Source: Neurospora tetraspora
Lineage: Eukaryota > Ascomycota > Sordariomycetes > Sordariales > Sordariaceae
Assembly: GCF_033439725.1 (NCBI RefSeq)
Contig: NW_026944386.1
Span: 3,038,001 to 3,102,000 of the forward strand
Reading direction: 5' to 3'
Length of the DNA stretch: 64,000 bases
Part shown: in pieces, positions 1-11,140 of the stretch
Layout of the letters: each line of letters starts with the position of its first letter
Position numbering within the stretch: position 1 is the first letter of the stretch
Translations under genes and position numbers: made by a program
The notes under the pieces: model-generated
Seen by the model: only the letters and a program-made list of their open reading frames with translations
Database searches by the model: none
Told to the model about the DNA's origin: nothing

Positions 1-1074
1 CCATGATGGATATAAAAAGGACGTTAACGAATATGTGCTACCCTTTGGTACGGCCTCACGATTCAACATCCAAACCACCCATCCTCATTCTTTGATATGT
101 AAACAGACGCAATTTCCCGAAGACCAACGAAAACTTTAATGGCCCAACACGCACATGGAAAGGATATACCATGGATATATGGATATCCAACAAACTGTTT
201 TGTTTGTTTGCAGTGGTCCCTTCCCGATAATACAATGAGGCTCAATTCAGGGGTGTTGTTGGAACTTTGGTTCAGGGTTAAAGCAGTAACCTGCCATCCG
301 GGTTGTGTGAGAGAGAACCGAACATTGCGGACGCTTGCGCCTAGGCTGCCAGGGGGCCCCTGTCAATCTTGCTCTCCGGCTTCCTTCCCGCAGGCGATCT
401 TCGCCCCACCTTTGATTGGCTGCCCTGCATTGTCTGCATCCATTCTGTTGGTCTTGGCGAAGGAATGTGGAAGATGGAATGACGAAGGGGTGTGAGGAAA
501 AAGGCGCCAAAACCGAAAACCTTCATGCGGCCGCGATCCCTCCGTCATCATAGGCTTAAGTTGCTCTAACGGCCATCAACCACACACACACCGCGGCGTG
601 TTAACACTGAATGCACACACCTATACACCCACACACCTTCCAGTCCGTCTTCAGCCTATTCGAAGTCTAGAAGGTACTACAATCTGCCGACCAATACCCT
701 TTGCGCGACACACAGGCCAAGGGAGACGGGCCGAGAGCCATCAGATCAGGAACCCCGCGACAAGAGTCACATAAATTTTCCAGTTCCTGCCAGGCACGCT
801 CCTCGTCAGCAGCGGCGATCACCAAGTTTCCCAAGACTCAGACCGCAATTGTTGTCGCATCAGAAGGCATTCAAACGACGATCACCTAACTCCTTTCTCG
901 GACAGATCACACCACCCTTGAAACCGCGCCTTTGTCAAAAAGAAGCGCTGCTGGAACCTCTTCTTCGAAACCCAACATCCTCTGTGACTACACTACCTAC
1001 TAGCTAGATACAACTACCTTCTCGAAAACAAACTCGTCCGAAGAAAACACCAAACTCACACAGAAACAATCACA
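1..1074. other. intergenic, upstream of ypi-1
   Basis: No supportable gene. Short open frames here overlap each other on both strands and look like chance. The last 200 bases are AC-rich with few ATGs, as expected for a fungal 5' leader running into the ypi-1 start. A CA-rich patch lies near 580-640. Confidence 0.6.
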
Positions 1075-1778
1075 ATGGCCTCCGTCGCCCAACGGCAAGC
1101 GCAGCCTGCGCAACCATCCACCAGCCAAACCGCTGCCCCAACCCAAACCCGAACCGAGACCTCCGCCCCGGCCATCTTGCGACTACGCGGTGCACACTCG
1201 AACGGGCGATCAGTACAATGGCGTAGCGATGTCGTTGACAACGAAGGTCTCGGCAGGAAGAAGTCCAAAGGTTAGTTGGTTTGAGTTTTGCTCCTGCTCC
1301 CCCTCACCTGCTCTGTGCGCAAGCATACATACATACAAACATACACACTCTTGCAAGTACATCGGCTGATATAACCGGCGTGCCATAACAAATAGTCTGC
1401 TGTATCTACCACAGACCAAAAGGCGTAGACGAGTCCAGCGACGATTCCTCTTCCTCTTCCGACTCCTCATCCTCTGACTCCGATTCCGACTCGGACTCGG
1501 AACCTGATCAAGATAAACGAATTAGATCCGGCGGCGGCGGTGGTGGTAGGGGCCACCACGGGCATTCCCACAATCATGATCACGATCACGGAGATGGTAA
1601 CGGTTGTAATCACGACCATGGTGGTGGGCGCGAGAGGAAACATGGCGGCGATAAAGGGAAAAAGAGGGAGAGGAGACCGAGCCCGAATGCGTATGAGAAG
1701 ATGCCCAAGTATAAGCCGAAGGATGGAGGGGCTGGGCCTTCGAATCCACCACCTCAGGGACCGGCGGGGAGTAAATAA
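1075..1778 (+). CDS. ypi-1: type 1 protein phosphatase inhibitor Ypi1/PPP1R11 homologue
   Basis: Two exons, 1075-1270 and 1396-1778, encode 192 aa. Exon 1 carries the family core LRLRG...VQW..DVVDNEGLGRKKSK. The codon split by the intron gives Val and exon 2 continues VCCIYHRPKGVDES, the conserved cysteine pair and PP1-contact region of inhibitor-3/Ypi1, which fixes the acceptor at 1395 rather than later AGs. The rest is low complexity: an acidic Ser/Asp run, then a Gly/His stretch, then a basic Lys/Pro tail. Family members bind and inhibit the catalytic subunit of PP1 (Glc7), mainly in the nucleus. The donor is GTTAGT. The gene converges on the PRMT3-type gene. Confidence 0.93.
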
Positions 1779-2294
1779 ATGAGAGACTACCCAGGGACGT
1801 GCGGTTTGACGTCGGATACCTTTTAGGATTTGATGCGGGGAAAATGATACACAATACGGAATATTGTTTATAGGCGGATACTTAGATACCACGGGAAGGA
1901 CGGAGAATGTTATCACGGCGGCTGGGTTGCCTCGATTTTGGTTTTTGAAGCCGCAAAGACAATGGATATGTACTGCTTCTTGTTAGAAATTACCCCTTCG
2001 CTGCGCGTTTTGGCTGAAGACATTGAACTTCGCGATTTTGATAGCGGTTGATATACACATGCATCTCACTACAACAGCCTCAGATATTGAAGACATTCAG
2101 CAATGCACAAGTTTTGCCGCTAGATTCTAACCACCATTGCCCGCCGATACATAGGCGACTTTCCCTATCATATGTACCAGCTATACAGAGCTTCCCAATG
2201 CTCAAGATCGTACAAGAAATCTAACCATCCATGTAAAGAAAACCCTCCAGACCTTTTTAGTTCACAGCGCCAGACGCCACTCAACGTTATCCCA
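1779..2294. other. convergent 3' regions of ypi-1 and the PRMT3-type gene
   Basis: 516 bases between two convergent stop codons, enough for two 3' UTRs. An AATAAA overlaps the ypi-1 stop (1774-1779). No gene seen. Confidence 0.6.
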
Positions 2295-4105
2295 CTAGTG
2301 CAACAGCCAAGTCTGAGTCTGCTCCTTTTCACCCTCGGCAGCCCAAGTAACCCTCAAGTTCAATCCACGCTCGTGGTTCTCGGCGGTGATGTACTCAATC
2401 TCGCCCGCAATCTTCTTGCCCGGAGCCGGCTTCGTCTCCTTGACCTTGTTCTTGTCCAGAAGCATCAGGCCCTGTCTCCAGTGAGTAGGCTCACCGAACG
2501 GTCCGGTAGTAAACGCCACCCGGGCGTCCTTGTCGCCGCCCTTGCCGGCTGTCTCAGCAACCCACTCCTGCGCCTTGGTGTCCAGCTTGATGGACTCGTC
2601 GACGCGGTCGCGCGCGAAGAAGACGTCCCACCAGACGAGGAAGCCGTCGTGGCTCTCGGCCTTCTCCGAGAAGGCGCTCTGCCACTTGGCCGTGAACACA
2701 AGGTCCTCGACCTTGACGGTGTGGAAGTCCAGCAGGCCGAAGGAGGCGGGCGTGCCGCACACGGTCTCGGCGGGGCGCACCTCCATCCGGCAGTCCTCGT
2801 AGATGCCCTTCTGCATCACCTTCATGTCGAAGCCGTACACGTCGCGCCAGAAGTCGACGTACTCGGCAATGTACTCCTGCTCCGACACGGGCGCGATCCA
2901 CATGTTGCCGTGGCTGGGGACCAGCAGACCTTGGGGGGCAAGGTACTTGTCGCGCGCCCAGAGAACGCTGTTCAGCATGGCCTCGTACAAAAGGCAGTAG
3001 CCCATCCACTCGGACACGATGATGTCGACCTTGTCGACGGGGAGGATCACCTCCTCGATGCGGCCCTTGAGGGTGACGATCACGTCCGAGAGGCCGTTGG
3101 CGTAGATGTTCTCGCGCGCCTTGTCGATGATCTCGGAGCGGTCGACGGCGATGACCTGCTTCGCGCCCGCCTTGGCGCAGAACATGGACAGGATGCCCGT
3201 GCCGCAGCCGATGTCGAGCACGACCTTGCCGGCGAAAAGGTCCTTGTTCTGATAGATGAAGTCGCGGTAGGCTTCGGTGCGGACCGTGTCCTTGAGCATG
3301 GTCTCGTGGATGTCGTTGTGCGCGTACGACTCGAAGTAGTAGTCCGAAGCACCCTCCTTGGCGGCAGGACCCTCGGGGGCCGGGCCTGAAGGCGCAGCAG
3401 CAGCGGCGGCGGCCTTGCCCTTGGCGGCATCCTTGTCGTCGTCATCAGCCTGCCAGCGCTGATCGAGCGTCTGCTGTACGGCAAGACGGTAGTTGGAGAA
3501 CTGCTTGGACAGCTGCTCAAGCTGAGCCTGGAGCTCGGCGTTCTTCTGGATCAACTCATCCACAGCAGGCGCATCCGCGCCCTTTTCGGTGCCGGCAGCG
3601 GAAGCCTCAGCGCCGGTACCGCTGGACTCAGGGAGATCATCCAGGCACAAAATCAAGGCGTCATCATCAAGGACGGGCTTGAGGTAGCGGTCATCCTCCA
3701 GATCGGCGGCAGTGATCTCAGTGGGAAGAGGGACGCCTTCGTGGACCTTGGAACGGACTAATTTGTTGTCAGTAGATTGACTATCTAGCTTGTGAAATTT
3801 AGAGACATACTGAAGTTGATAAGCTTGATCAAGCCGTAAAAGTCCAAGTTGAGACGGTCGCGAATGGCAAGGAAATCAAGACCCTTTTCCTTGCAGGAGT
3901 TCAGCATGGAGACAACGTCGGGGAAGACATGGTCGTCGAGCAAGGAGATGATGGCAGGGGCCTCCTCCTGCTCCTCGTCCTGGTCGAGCCACTCATCCTC
4001 GTCGCCAGAAGAAGACGAGGCATCAGAGCCGGAGTCAGAGCCGGAGCTGTAGTTGTCACGACGGGGTTCAGACTGAGCCGCCGAGGTGGACGCTTGAGCT
4101 GCCAT
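2295..4105 (-). CDS. PRMT3-type protein arginine N-methyltransferase
   Basis: Exons 4105-3811 and 3757-2295 encode 585 aa. It transfers methyl groups from AdoMet to arginine. In order: an acidic Ser/Asp N-terminus (about residues 15-45); a segment matching the PRMT3 zinc-finger region and its LDFYGLIKLINFIR tail (about 75-100), which spans the intron; a predicted coiled coil (about 160-205); an Ala-rich linker; and the class I methyltransferase core. The core has motif I VLDIGCGTG (about 278), the double-E loop SEWMGYCLLYEAM (about 347) and the THW loop (523). Family members act in the cytosol, and ribosomal protein uS5 is the known PRMT3 substrate. The Cys/His zinc ligands of the N-terminal finger are not visible. 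The start is the first ATG giving MAAQ; the frame is open further upstream but without conserved sequence. Confidence 0.92.
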
Positions 4106-4923
4106 GATGGGTGGTTGGCCTCGAGGTACTTGGCTTTGACCAGTAAATAGGGGAAGTAAAAACAATCAAGACCACAACAAGGAATGTGGATTCTTGAAAG
4201 TTCGTTGTTGGGTTGTTGATGCCTAGCTGGTCGTCAAGGTGCGCAGGCTTTGAAAAAAATCAGAAATTTCCACTTCTGTATCAGGTTGGCTGCAGTTGCA
4301 GCGTCCAAAATTGCGGGGAAGCACATGCTGATAACGAACGCTTGTTCGAACATTACGTGCGAAAGGAATTTTTCATTATTTCATATATATCTGCAATAGT
4401 TCACATTCTCTTCTTTTCCACTTACTTCTTGGACATTATGCTAGGTGCAGCAGTGGTGTAGTTATTGTTCTAGGGGTCGAGCTTCTCTGTGGCCGTTAGC
4501 AGGATTGTGTCGTTCTCCAACAAACAACCCCAAAGGCCAGCCCCTTTCCCAGCTTCAAGGTCCAGTTGCCTTGGCAACCAAGCTTTCTAGGAAAACGAAT
4601 AAGACGGAAGTGTTTGATCCAATCCGCCCTTTATCTTGGTCATGTATTTATAGTGACAATGTATAGTACTTTCTAGCAGCCCACCGCTCTATGTGCTCCT
4701 ACTGCTCCCTTGCCCATCGTGCTAGCAACTTTGTTACCCCCAAACAACGCCGGTAACTCCTATACATAACCCAGTAGACAAACTCAAGTATTCAATGGCA
4801 GATAGAAAAGAGACAGGAGACCGAATGAACAGCCCTTAAGCAAGATTCCAACCCAAAACATGAAGACCAAGCAAGCAAACTGCCCTGAATCCAAATCATA
4901 ACCAAACCTCACGTATCATTTGC
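4106..4923. other. intergenic between PRMT3-type gene promoter and Tag1-like gene 3' end
   Basis: About 820 bases with no supportable gene. It should hold the 5' leader and promoter of the PRMT3-type gene (to the left) and the 3' UTR of the Tag1-like gene (to the right). Confidence 0.55.
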
Positions 4924-7808
4924 TCACAGTCGGACGCTCGCCCCTATTCCCCTTCCGATATACCACAGCGTCTCTGTCCAGGACCCAATTCTCACTGCGA
5001 CAGTAGCTTTGGCATCAAGCTTCAGCCTACCACCAAATGCCTCCTTCACCTTATCACGTCCAACCGAGTCCAGAGACCAGTCCACCGGCAACCTAGGCGT
5101 GGTGGACACCCCTGGAGGGCAGCCAAACGGCGAATCGTACTTGATCCGTCCAATTTCCTCCGTGTGATTGTACAAGGCCGTAGCATTGATGTGTTCGATA
5201 TATATCGTATTTCGTGAGAAGGGCGAAGCTAATGTAAAAGTTGCCGTCGAGGAAAATATGTGAAAGGTCGCGCCCCGAATAAAGTGAGGAGCCGTGTCAT
5301 TGGTGCTGCCGTCACCATCGTGTCGTCCACCGTCATTGTCGCCAGGCACGCTAAGCCTAGGCATTGGGAGAGTGAAGTTGAATTTTGACAGGGCTTTACC
5401 CAGCTCCGGCTTTGATGGGATAGTGCCCGGATGTGTCCTAAGCGTCACGGTTGTGTTGTAGCCGGATATGTACTGCGAAATCAGATCCCGGCCTATTTGC
5501 ACCCCATCTTCTCCGGCCACAGAAGGCCTCCATATTGCCGTCACTTTCAAGTTTGTGTTGTTTCCACGGTTGATGGTCAATTTCTTTGCGCGCGCCTCGC
5601 CGAGAACAGTTCCGTTGTTCAGGATGTAGATGCTAATCCAAGGAATGTAGGCCGAGTATGGCGTAGGGTTAGTTACGTTGACTGAGGCCTGGAGAGATAT
5701 CGAGACAGGACTAGTATCGACAACTTCCAGGTTCCCAACTTGAGGCTGCATAGAGCCGAGAAGATCGTTTCCAAGGGCTAGTGAAGGAGCGAGACGTTAG
5801 TTTTCTGAAATGTCCATGGAGTATGCGTAAGCGAATGGTGGATAGCATCAGCAAGGGATGCGTTTCCGCCAACAGCAGCAAGGTGACTGACAGAATATCA
5901 TTAGAAAAGAGACGGACGTTTGAGCGGAATTCTGCCCTCCGCGGGGACACCCTTCACCACAAATTGTCCAAGAATTGTATGTACGCCAACGTCGACAAGA
6001 GCGCTAATGTCGAGAATGACATTGACGTCACCAAATAGGAGGGCCTGAATAACGTCGGTTAAAACATCGTCGTCGGTAACCTTGAGCGGTGTATCGTGGA
6101 CGCGTGATGTGATCTCAATCAAGTTCTCTTCGCCAGGACCGCCTTCGATTTGAATGGAGCTGGCTTTCTCATCAATTTCCAGTTCGCCAAGCTTCCTAGA
6201 GTCATAAAACACATCCGCCTTGGCTTGTACACTGGAGACGTTCAAGCCAATATTCAGTTCAGATGGGAGGGCTGCCAAGGCAACGATAGTGCCCGATACT
6301 TTGGGGTTCGAATCGGGGTCATCGGGATCTGCCAGCGGGTCTGGCAAGGAGAATGATACGTCCGTCAAAGAGAAGTTACGAATCAAGTCGTCAAAGGATC
6401 GCTGCGGAAGAGGTACGGGGACCGTAACACTGGAGATAATATCTCCTATCCAGCCGGGGGCCTCTCCACCTTGATCTTTCTGACCTCGCACAAGAACGGA
6501 TGCAGGCTGACCCGCAAGGTAGGCTTCAAAGAGCTTGTCCAACGGCGACATGGTTCCACCAGGGCAAGGACGGATAAGGGGTTCTGGCAATTCCTCGACA
6601 ATGGAATGGGCGGTGACTTCGACATCGGCTTCCGGCCTAAGGGCAATAACATCGGTTACGGCGGTAGCGACAGAAACGGCCGGGCCATGCTTCTTGCATC
6701 CCGGAATCAGGATCTCGAACTTGAGCGCGGGTACGTCAAAAGCAACTGGATACGGGTTAAAGGTGGTGACGGTAACGTCGGCTGCCATTCCTTGCTTATC
6801 ACCGCCGGGTAAGGGTCTCTCTTCAAAATTAAGACCGGTAATGTTGTAGGAGGGGAGCGGGGGCAATTCCTTGCCTACAAATAAACGTATCAGCATGGTA
6901 TTCAAGGTCATCATGGTGGAAGGACACGACGTCGGGGCATAACAGATGTTTGTTCTCATTTAAAAGAATGACTTCTCGCCAAATAACAATGCTGCGAAGG
7001 GACGGTAGAGGGATTGACCTTCAAACTCCATTGTTTCCGAAACAGCGTGTGTTCCCAGGGGAATGTTGAATCTTGTCTTGACCGTGATATCCGTCGTTCC
7101 CCGTACACGAATTGTATCCATCTTTCCGCTCAAGAACTGGTTCGCAATGATACGAATGGTATCGGCATCACCAGGAGCCAGATCGGCAACGATGTCAAGC
7201 TCAGTATTGTGGCCATTCGCGATGGTAATGGTCAAAGGAGGGAGGCCAGCAGTTCCGAGCAACATGTTGTCGTGATCGATCCAGTAGACCTGGACCCTCG
7301 TCTCCTCTGTCGCCAGCTCTTTGGCCAGCCACGTGGTGAACTGGCCGACCCGTCTAACATGGACATTCTTGACACGCTGAGCATCAAGCCGGAAGTTTGC
7401 TTGGATGCGCGCGCGGACACCGTCGGTAGTGATAGATTCGAGCGCCAAGTTTGTCGGCTCGATGACGATAGCCTCCTTGGCATATTCCTCAACCGCAGCT
7501 GGAACAAAAAAAGCGCCAATAGCGATGGAGGTCGCGAGCACCATCAACAATAGCGCGGCGATAATGGAGGGCCATCGCGTCGACTTTGGTACTCCATCTC
7601 CAGAATGAGAAGCCCCAGCGGAGGCCAAAGAAGCTCTGTCTGGATCATCGCGTTCTCCGTTATAGCGTGGCGTTGTATTGGACGTCGAAAGTAGAGGCGT
7701 AGATTCGAGTGCTCCGTCGGTTAAGTCGGCCAGCGTCTTGGTGTCCCTACTGCTTGTCGACGCCGCGAGCAGAGGGGACCGCTCGGTTTCGAAGTCGGAA
7801 GACGACAT
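4924..7808 (-). CDS. Tag1-like vacuolar membrane protein (DUF3712 family)
   Basis: Proposed exons 7808-7019, 6874-5918 and 5777-4924 encode 866 aa. The N-terminus is a cytosolic tail of about 80 residues with two acidic dileucine signals, ERSPLL (9-14) and ESTPLL (35-40), of the AP-3/vacuole-sorting type. One transmembrane helix follows (about 80-106), then a long luminal region of repeated beta-rich LEA/DUF3712-like units, with several potential N-glycosylation sites in the last third. In yeast the family member Tag1 signals autophagy termination at the vacuole; fungal homologues are often mislabelled 'pre-rRNA processing protein'. Both donors are unusual (GTCAAT and GTCCGT). They are chosen because they alone keep frame and give EGKELPPLP and IPLKPLGNDLLG. 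The first donor is the least certain. Confidence 0.8.
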
Positions 7809-9167
7809 GTCGAAAAGATGGTGCTGGATTCGGCACTTTTTCTCTCATGGAATGAAGTGTAAAAGCTGAAATAGGCAATGAGTCGATGAATGGAGAATGG
7901 ATGGTTCAAAGAACACCTCGTTCGGATCGCGGCAGACGAGCAATGGCAGATCAGAGCTTGGACGCTCCTGCGATGACGACACGGACGAGATAAACGGTCG
8001 GGTGTTGGCACTGAGGTAGCTAGGTTACTCAAGGGATGAAACAAACAGATAAACTAAAAGAACATGACGGAAGATATAGTAGGTATCCAAGGGAATGGAT
8101 GAGATTTAGGATAGAAGAATGGTGTTGTAACAAAGCAGGACGGTTGGTGTTTCATCGAGGTCGAGATTGAGGTTGGGCTTGGATACCTTATCACAATCAC
8201 GAGCCCTGCACTAACAACACGATGCGTGAGCTGGCACTATTCTACAGGTCGACAGTGCCTCCATGCAGTTAGTGCTGCACCAAAACTGCACCAAAACTAG
8301 CGGCTTCTAGTGGGCAGCTGTCCGCAAGGCTGCCCTGAAGCGATTGCTTGGCTCTTGGCACTTTGGCTGCCCTGTGCGTGACCGGGAATGGGTTGATTGG
8401 CTCTGCCGTGCCTGCATGGCTCTTTGCTTGACCTCCGGAGCCGGAACACGGAAGGAAACTCACCCTCCCGCGACGGGACCGGTGATGGTTGGATCCAAAT
8501 TCCACAGTGGATGGATGATGGCACGGCATTGCACGGATGGACTGGACGGAATGAGTGGAGCCGCAACCCCGAACATGGAGAAGCCCAGCCCCGGCCTGCC
8601 CAGAGGCCCCAGACATCCCACCGGCATGTCCCGTCGTGGTGTGGAGTGAAGCTCAAGTAACCAGCCATTGAACAGGCTCCAATTCGTCATCCCTGCATGT
8701 ATCCGTTTTCACGCTAGGGTTCTTATCCGCGACAGGGAGCTGTGACTGGACTGTTTGACTGTGACTGTTGAGGAAGTGAGTGTTGGAGTTGCGGGAGTGT
8801 CAGTGTGAGCACCTCCTCCATCATACCTCAACCCCCAAGAAAGCTCCCAAAAAAATAGAAGAGATTGGTACCAGAACCGGTATCGGTCCAGTATAAAAAT
8901 CAAAATGTTCTCATTGAACTTTCAACTTTTGGCTGTTATCTTTTGGCTCAATTGACCTATTCCCTGCCATTAAGCACATCCCTGCAAGGACCCTTAACAG
9001 TGAGCCACCTAATCGTCTTGCTCTTTGCGTGTGGATTTGGCAAACTGGGGAGAGGCTATTCCGAAAGTCTGGGGCTGCTCGTGCATCGTGTATCTGTTCG
9101 CCTAGCGAAGGCAAAAAGAGAAAGGACGAAAGACCAGGGTTTTTCGACACAAGCGGGTACCTGTGAA

Positions 9168-9173
9168 GAGTCA
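9168..9173 (-). promoter_or_regulatory. possible half-matched CPC-1/Gcn4-type site
   Basis: GAGTCA, reverse of TGACTC, 225 bases upstream of the arg-12 ATG. It matches six of the seven consensus bases TGACTCA. It is weaker than the perfect site 85 bases downstream. Confidence 0.35.
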
Positions 9174-9257
9174 CGGTTCGCGAATCGATTCATAAAGGAA
9201 GTGGGAAGGGCCTTGATAAACACTACTGCAGCCTCTTTCCCCCCGGGCCACTCTTCT

Positions 9258-9264
9258 TGACTCA
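9258..9264 (+). promoter_or_regulatory. CPC-1/Gcn4-type element upstream of arg-12
   Basis: A perfect TGACTCA lies 134 bases before the arg-12 ATG. In Neurospora the bZIP factor CPC-1 activates amino-acid biosynthetic genes, including arginine genes, through TGACTCA-like sites (cross-pathway control). Position and perfect match make it a good candidate. Whether it lies upstream of the transcription start cannot be told from sequence. Confidence 0.65.
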
Positions 9265-9397
9265 CTCACTTTCCAACTTCTCTCTCACAACTTCATCTCT
9301 CATTTCTCAAGATACCCCATAGCACTTTTTTCTTCGTTTGATATTTCTCTCTTTCCTTGTCCACACCTGATACCCATTTTACCTCACCATCGCCATC

Positions 9398-10682
9398 ATG
9401 TTGTCCCGGGCAACTACTCGCATCAAGTCCGCTGTCGGACAAATCCAGGCTCGCTCTGCGTCCAACAACGCCGCCAGCAGTGCCCCTCGCCATCTTCTCT
9501 CCATTAGCCAGCTTAGCCCCGCCGAGTTCTCCAAGCTGGTCCTCAATGCTTCTGCTTACAAGCAGGCCACCAAGGCCGCCTTCGCTGCTGGCCCCGGTCA
9601 GGTACCCCAGACTTTGGACGGCAAGCTAAAGGGACGGACCGTGGCCATGATGTTCAGCAAGCGGAGTACCAGGACCCGCGTCTCGACCGAGGCCGCTGTG
9701 GCCCTCATGGGCGGCCACCCCATGTTCCTCGGCAAGGATGACATCCAACTGGGTGTAAGTGTTTAACTACCGATGCCCTATCGTCCTCATCCTCCTGCCT
9801 AAAAGAGACATGTATATGCGCAACGACCAGAACATCGATCACTAACGACACCCCCCACAGGTCAACGAGTCTCTCTATGACACTTCCAAGGTCATCTCCT
9901 CCATGACCTCGTGCATGGTAGCCCGCGTCGGTCCTCACTCCGACGTCGCCGACCTGGCCAAGGACTCGTCGGTACCCGTCATCAACGCCCTGTCCGACGA
10001 CTTCCACCCGCTCCAGGCCATCGCCGACTTCCAGACCATCCACGAGGCCTTTGCCACCAAGCCCGCTCACGAGGCTAGCCTCGGGCTCGAGGGCATGAAG
10101 GTCGCCTGGGTCGGCGACTCCAACAACGTGCTTTTCGACATGGCCACCGCCTGCGTCATGCTGGGCGTTGACATCGCCGTCGCCTCGCCCGCCGGCTACG
10201 GCATCCCCGACCGCATGAAGCAAATCATCCTGGGCGCCGCCAAGGGCGTTGCCAAGCCCGGCAAGCTGATCGAGACCACGGTCCCCGAGGAGGCCGTCAA
10301 GGACGCTGATATCCTGGTCACCGATACCTGGGTGTCCATGGGTCAGGAGGCCGAGGCCCAGAAGCGCCTCAAGGCGTTTGCCGGCTTCCAGATCACCAAC
10401 GAGCTGGCCAAACGCGGAGGCGCCAAGCCCGGCTGGAAGTTCATGCACTGCTTGCCTAGGCATCCCGAGGAGGTTGATGACGAGGTCTTCTATGGTCCTC
10501 AGTCCTTGGTCTTCCCCGAGGCCGAGAACAGGCTTTGGGCTGCTGTCTGTAAGTGAAGCAATCAATGTCCCCCTGTCCCAGATGTGAGACACACGGTAGA
10601 CAAGCCTGAGCTAACCACCTTTGTGTTCTCTTACCTAGCTGTCCTTGAGGCTTTCGTCGTCAACAAGGGCAGGATACTCTAA
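9398..10682 (+). CDS. arg-12: ornithine carbamoyltransferase, mitochondrial
   Basis: Exons 9398-9754, 9861-10548 and 10639-10682 encode 362 aa. It makes citrulline from ornithine and carbamoyl phosphate in the mitochondrial matrix, in arginine synthesis. The N-terminal 30 residues are basic and Ser/Ala-rich, a matrix-targeting presequence. The carbamoyl-phosphate motif SKRSTRTR follows, then the HPLQA motif, the ornithine-loop region DTWVSMGQE and the catalytic HCLPR. The last exon encodes only the C-terminal [14 protein letters not shown]. The first donor GTAAGT and acceptor join Gly and Val in phase 0. In Neurospora this gene is arg-12, under cross-pathway control, consistent with the upstream TGACTCA. 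It is convergent with the ALS regulatory-subunit gene. Confidence 0.97.
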
Positions 10683-11140
10683 GCAAGAAGTCACATGACA
10701 AGGTTTCTTTCTGGTTGCATCTTGATTCCATCCACTCTTCTTACATCGTAAGCATATCATAGTAGTAAGGCAGGCGTTGTAATCCATGGGTCAGGGGGTT
10801 TGGTTGGTTGGTTAATGTACGATATTCTCGTATACAAACAAAAGTTCTTGCTTTTTTCTTCTTCACACACGCCGGTTCCTCTTATTCTATCTAGACGGGC
10901 AAGAGAACGAGGGAGAAATGACAGAAAAACAATGAAGGATATTTTGATGAAGTTGCAAAGATTGATCAACTACTTTTGTTGTGTTTTTTTTTTACGCCGC
11001 TGCAACTATTAGAATGGGGGAGGCACATAGAGACAATTCTGCGAAGTGCGTAAAATAGGGGACCAAATGACCAATCCAATCCACAACTCCTGGGTAAATC
11101 CTTTCCATTTTTCCCTTTCCATTTGCACAACACCACTCGT
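10683..11140. other. convergent 3' regions of arg-12 and the ALS regulatory-subunit gene
   Basis: 458 bases between two stop codons, with T-rich and A-rich stretches. No gene seen. Confidence 0.55.

Larger units (their letters stand above)
7809..9397. other. divergent promoter region, Tag1-like gene / arg-12
   Basis: 1.6 kb between divergent starts. No gene seen. It holds a doubled TGCACCAAAAC near 8275-8297 and two CPC-1-type sites listed separately. The last 130 bases before arg-12 are pyrimidine-rich and contain no ATG, so no upstream ORF is visible in the proximal leader. Confidence 0.6.

Noticed and set aside
1396-1412. Later acceptor for ypi-1 exon 2 (CCACAG at 1413 region)
   Set aside because: It would delete the conserved VCCIYHRPK block or put a stop in frame; the acceptor at 1395 restores it.
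2172-3389. 405-codon open frame on the plus strand
   Set aside because: It lies antisense to the PRMT3-type gene in GC-rich codons; its composition (Leu/Val/Asp/Arg repeats) is a shadow of the real frame.
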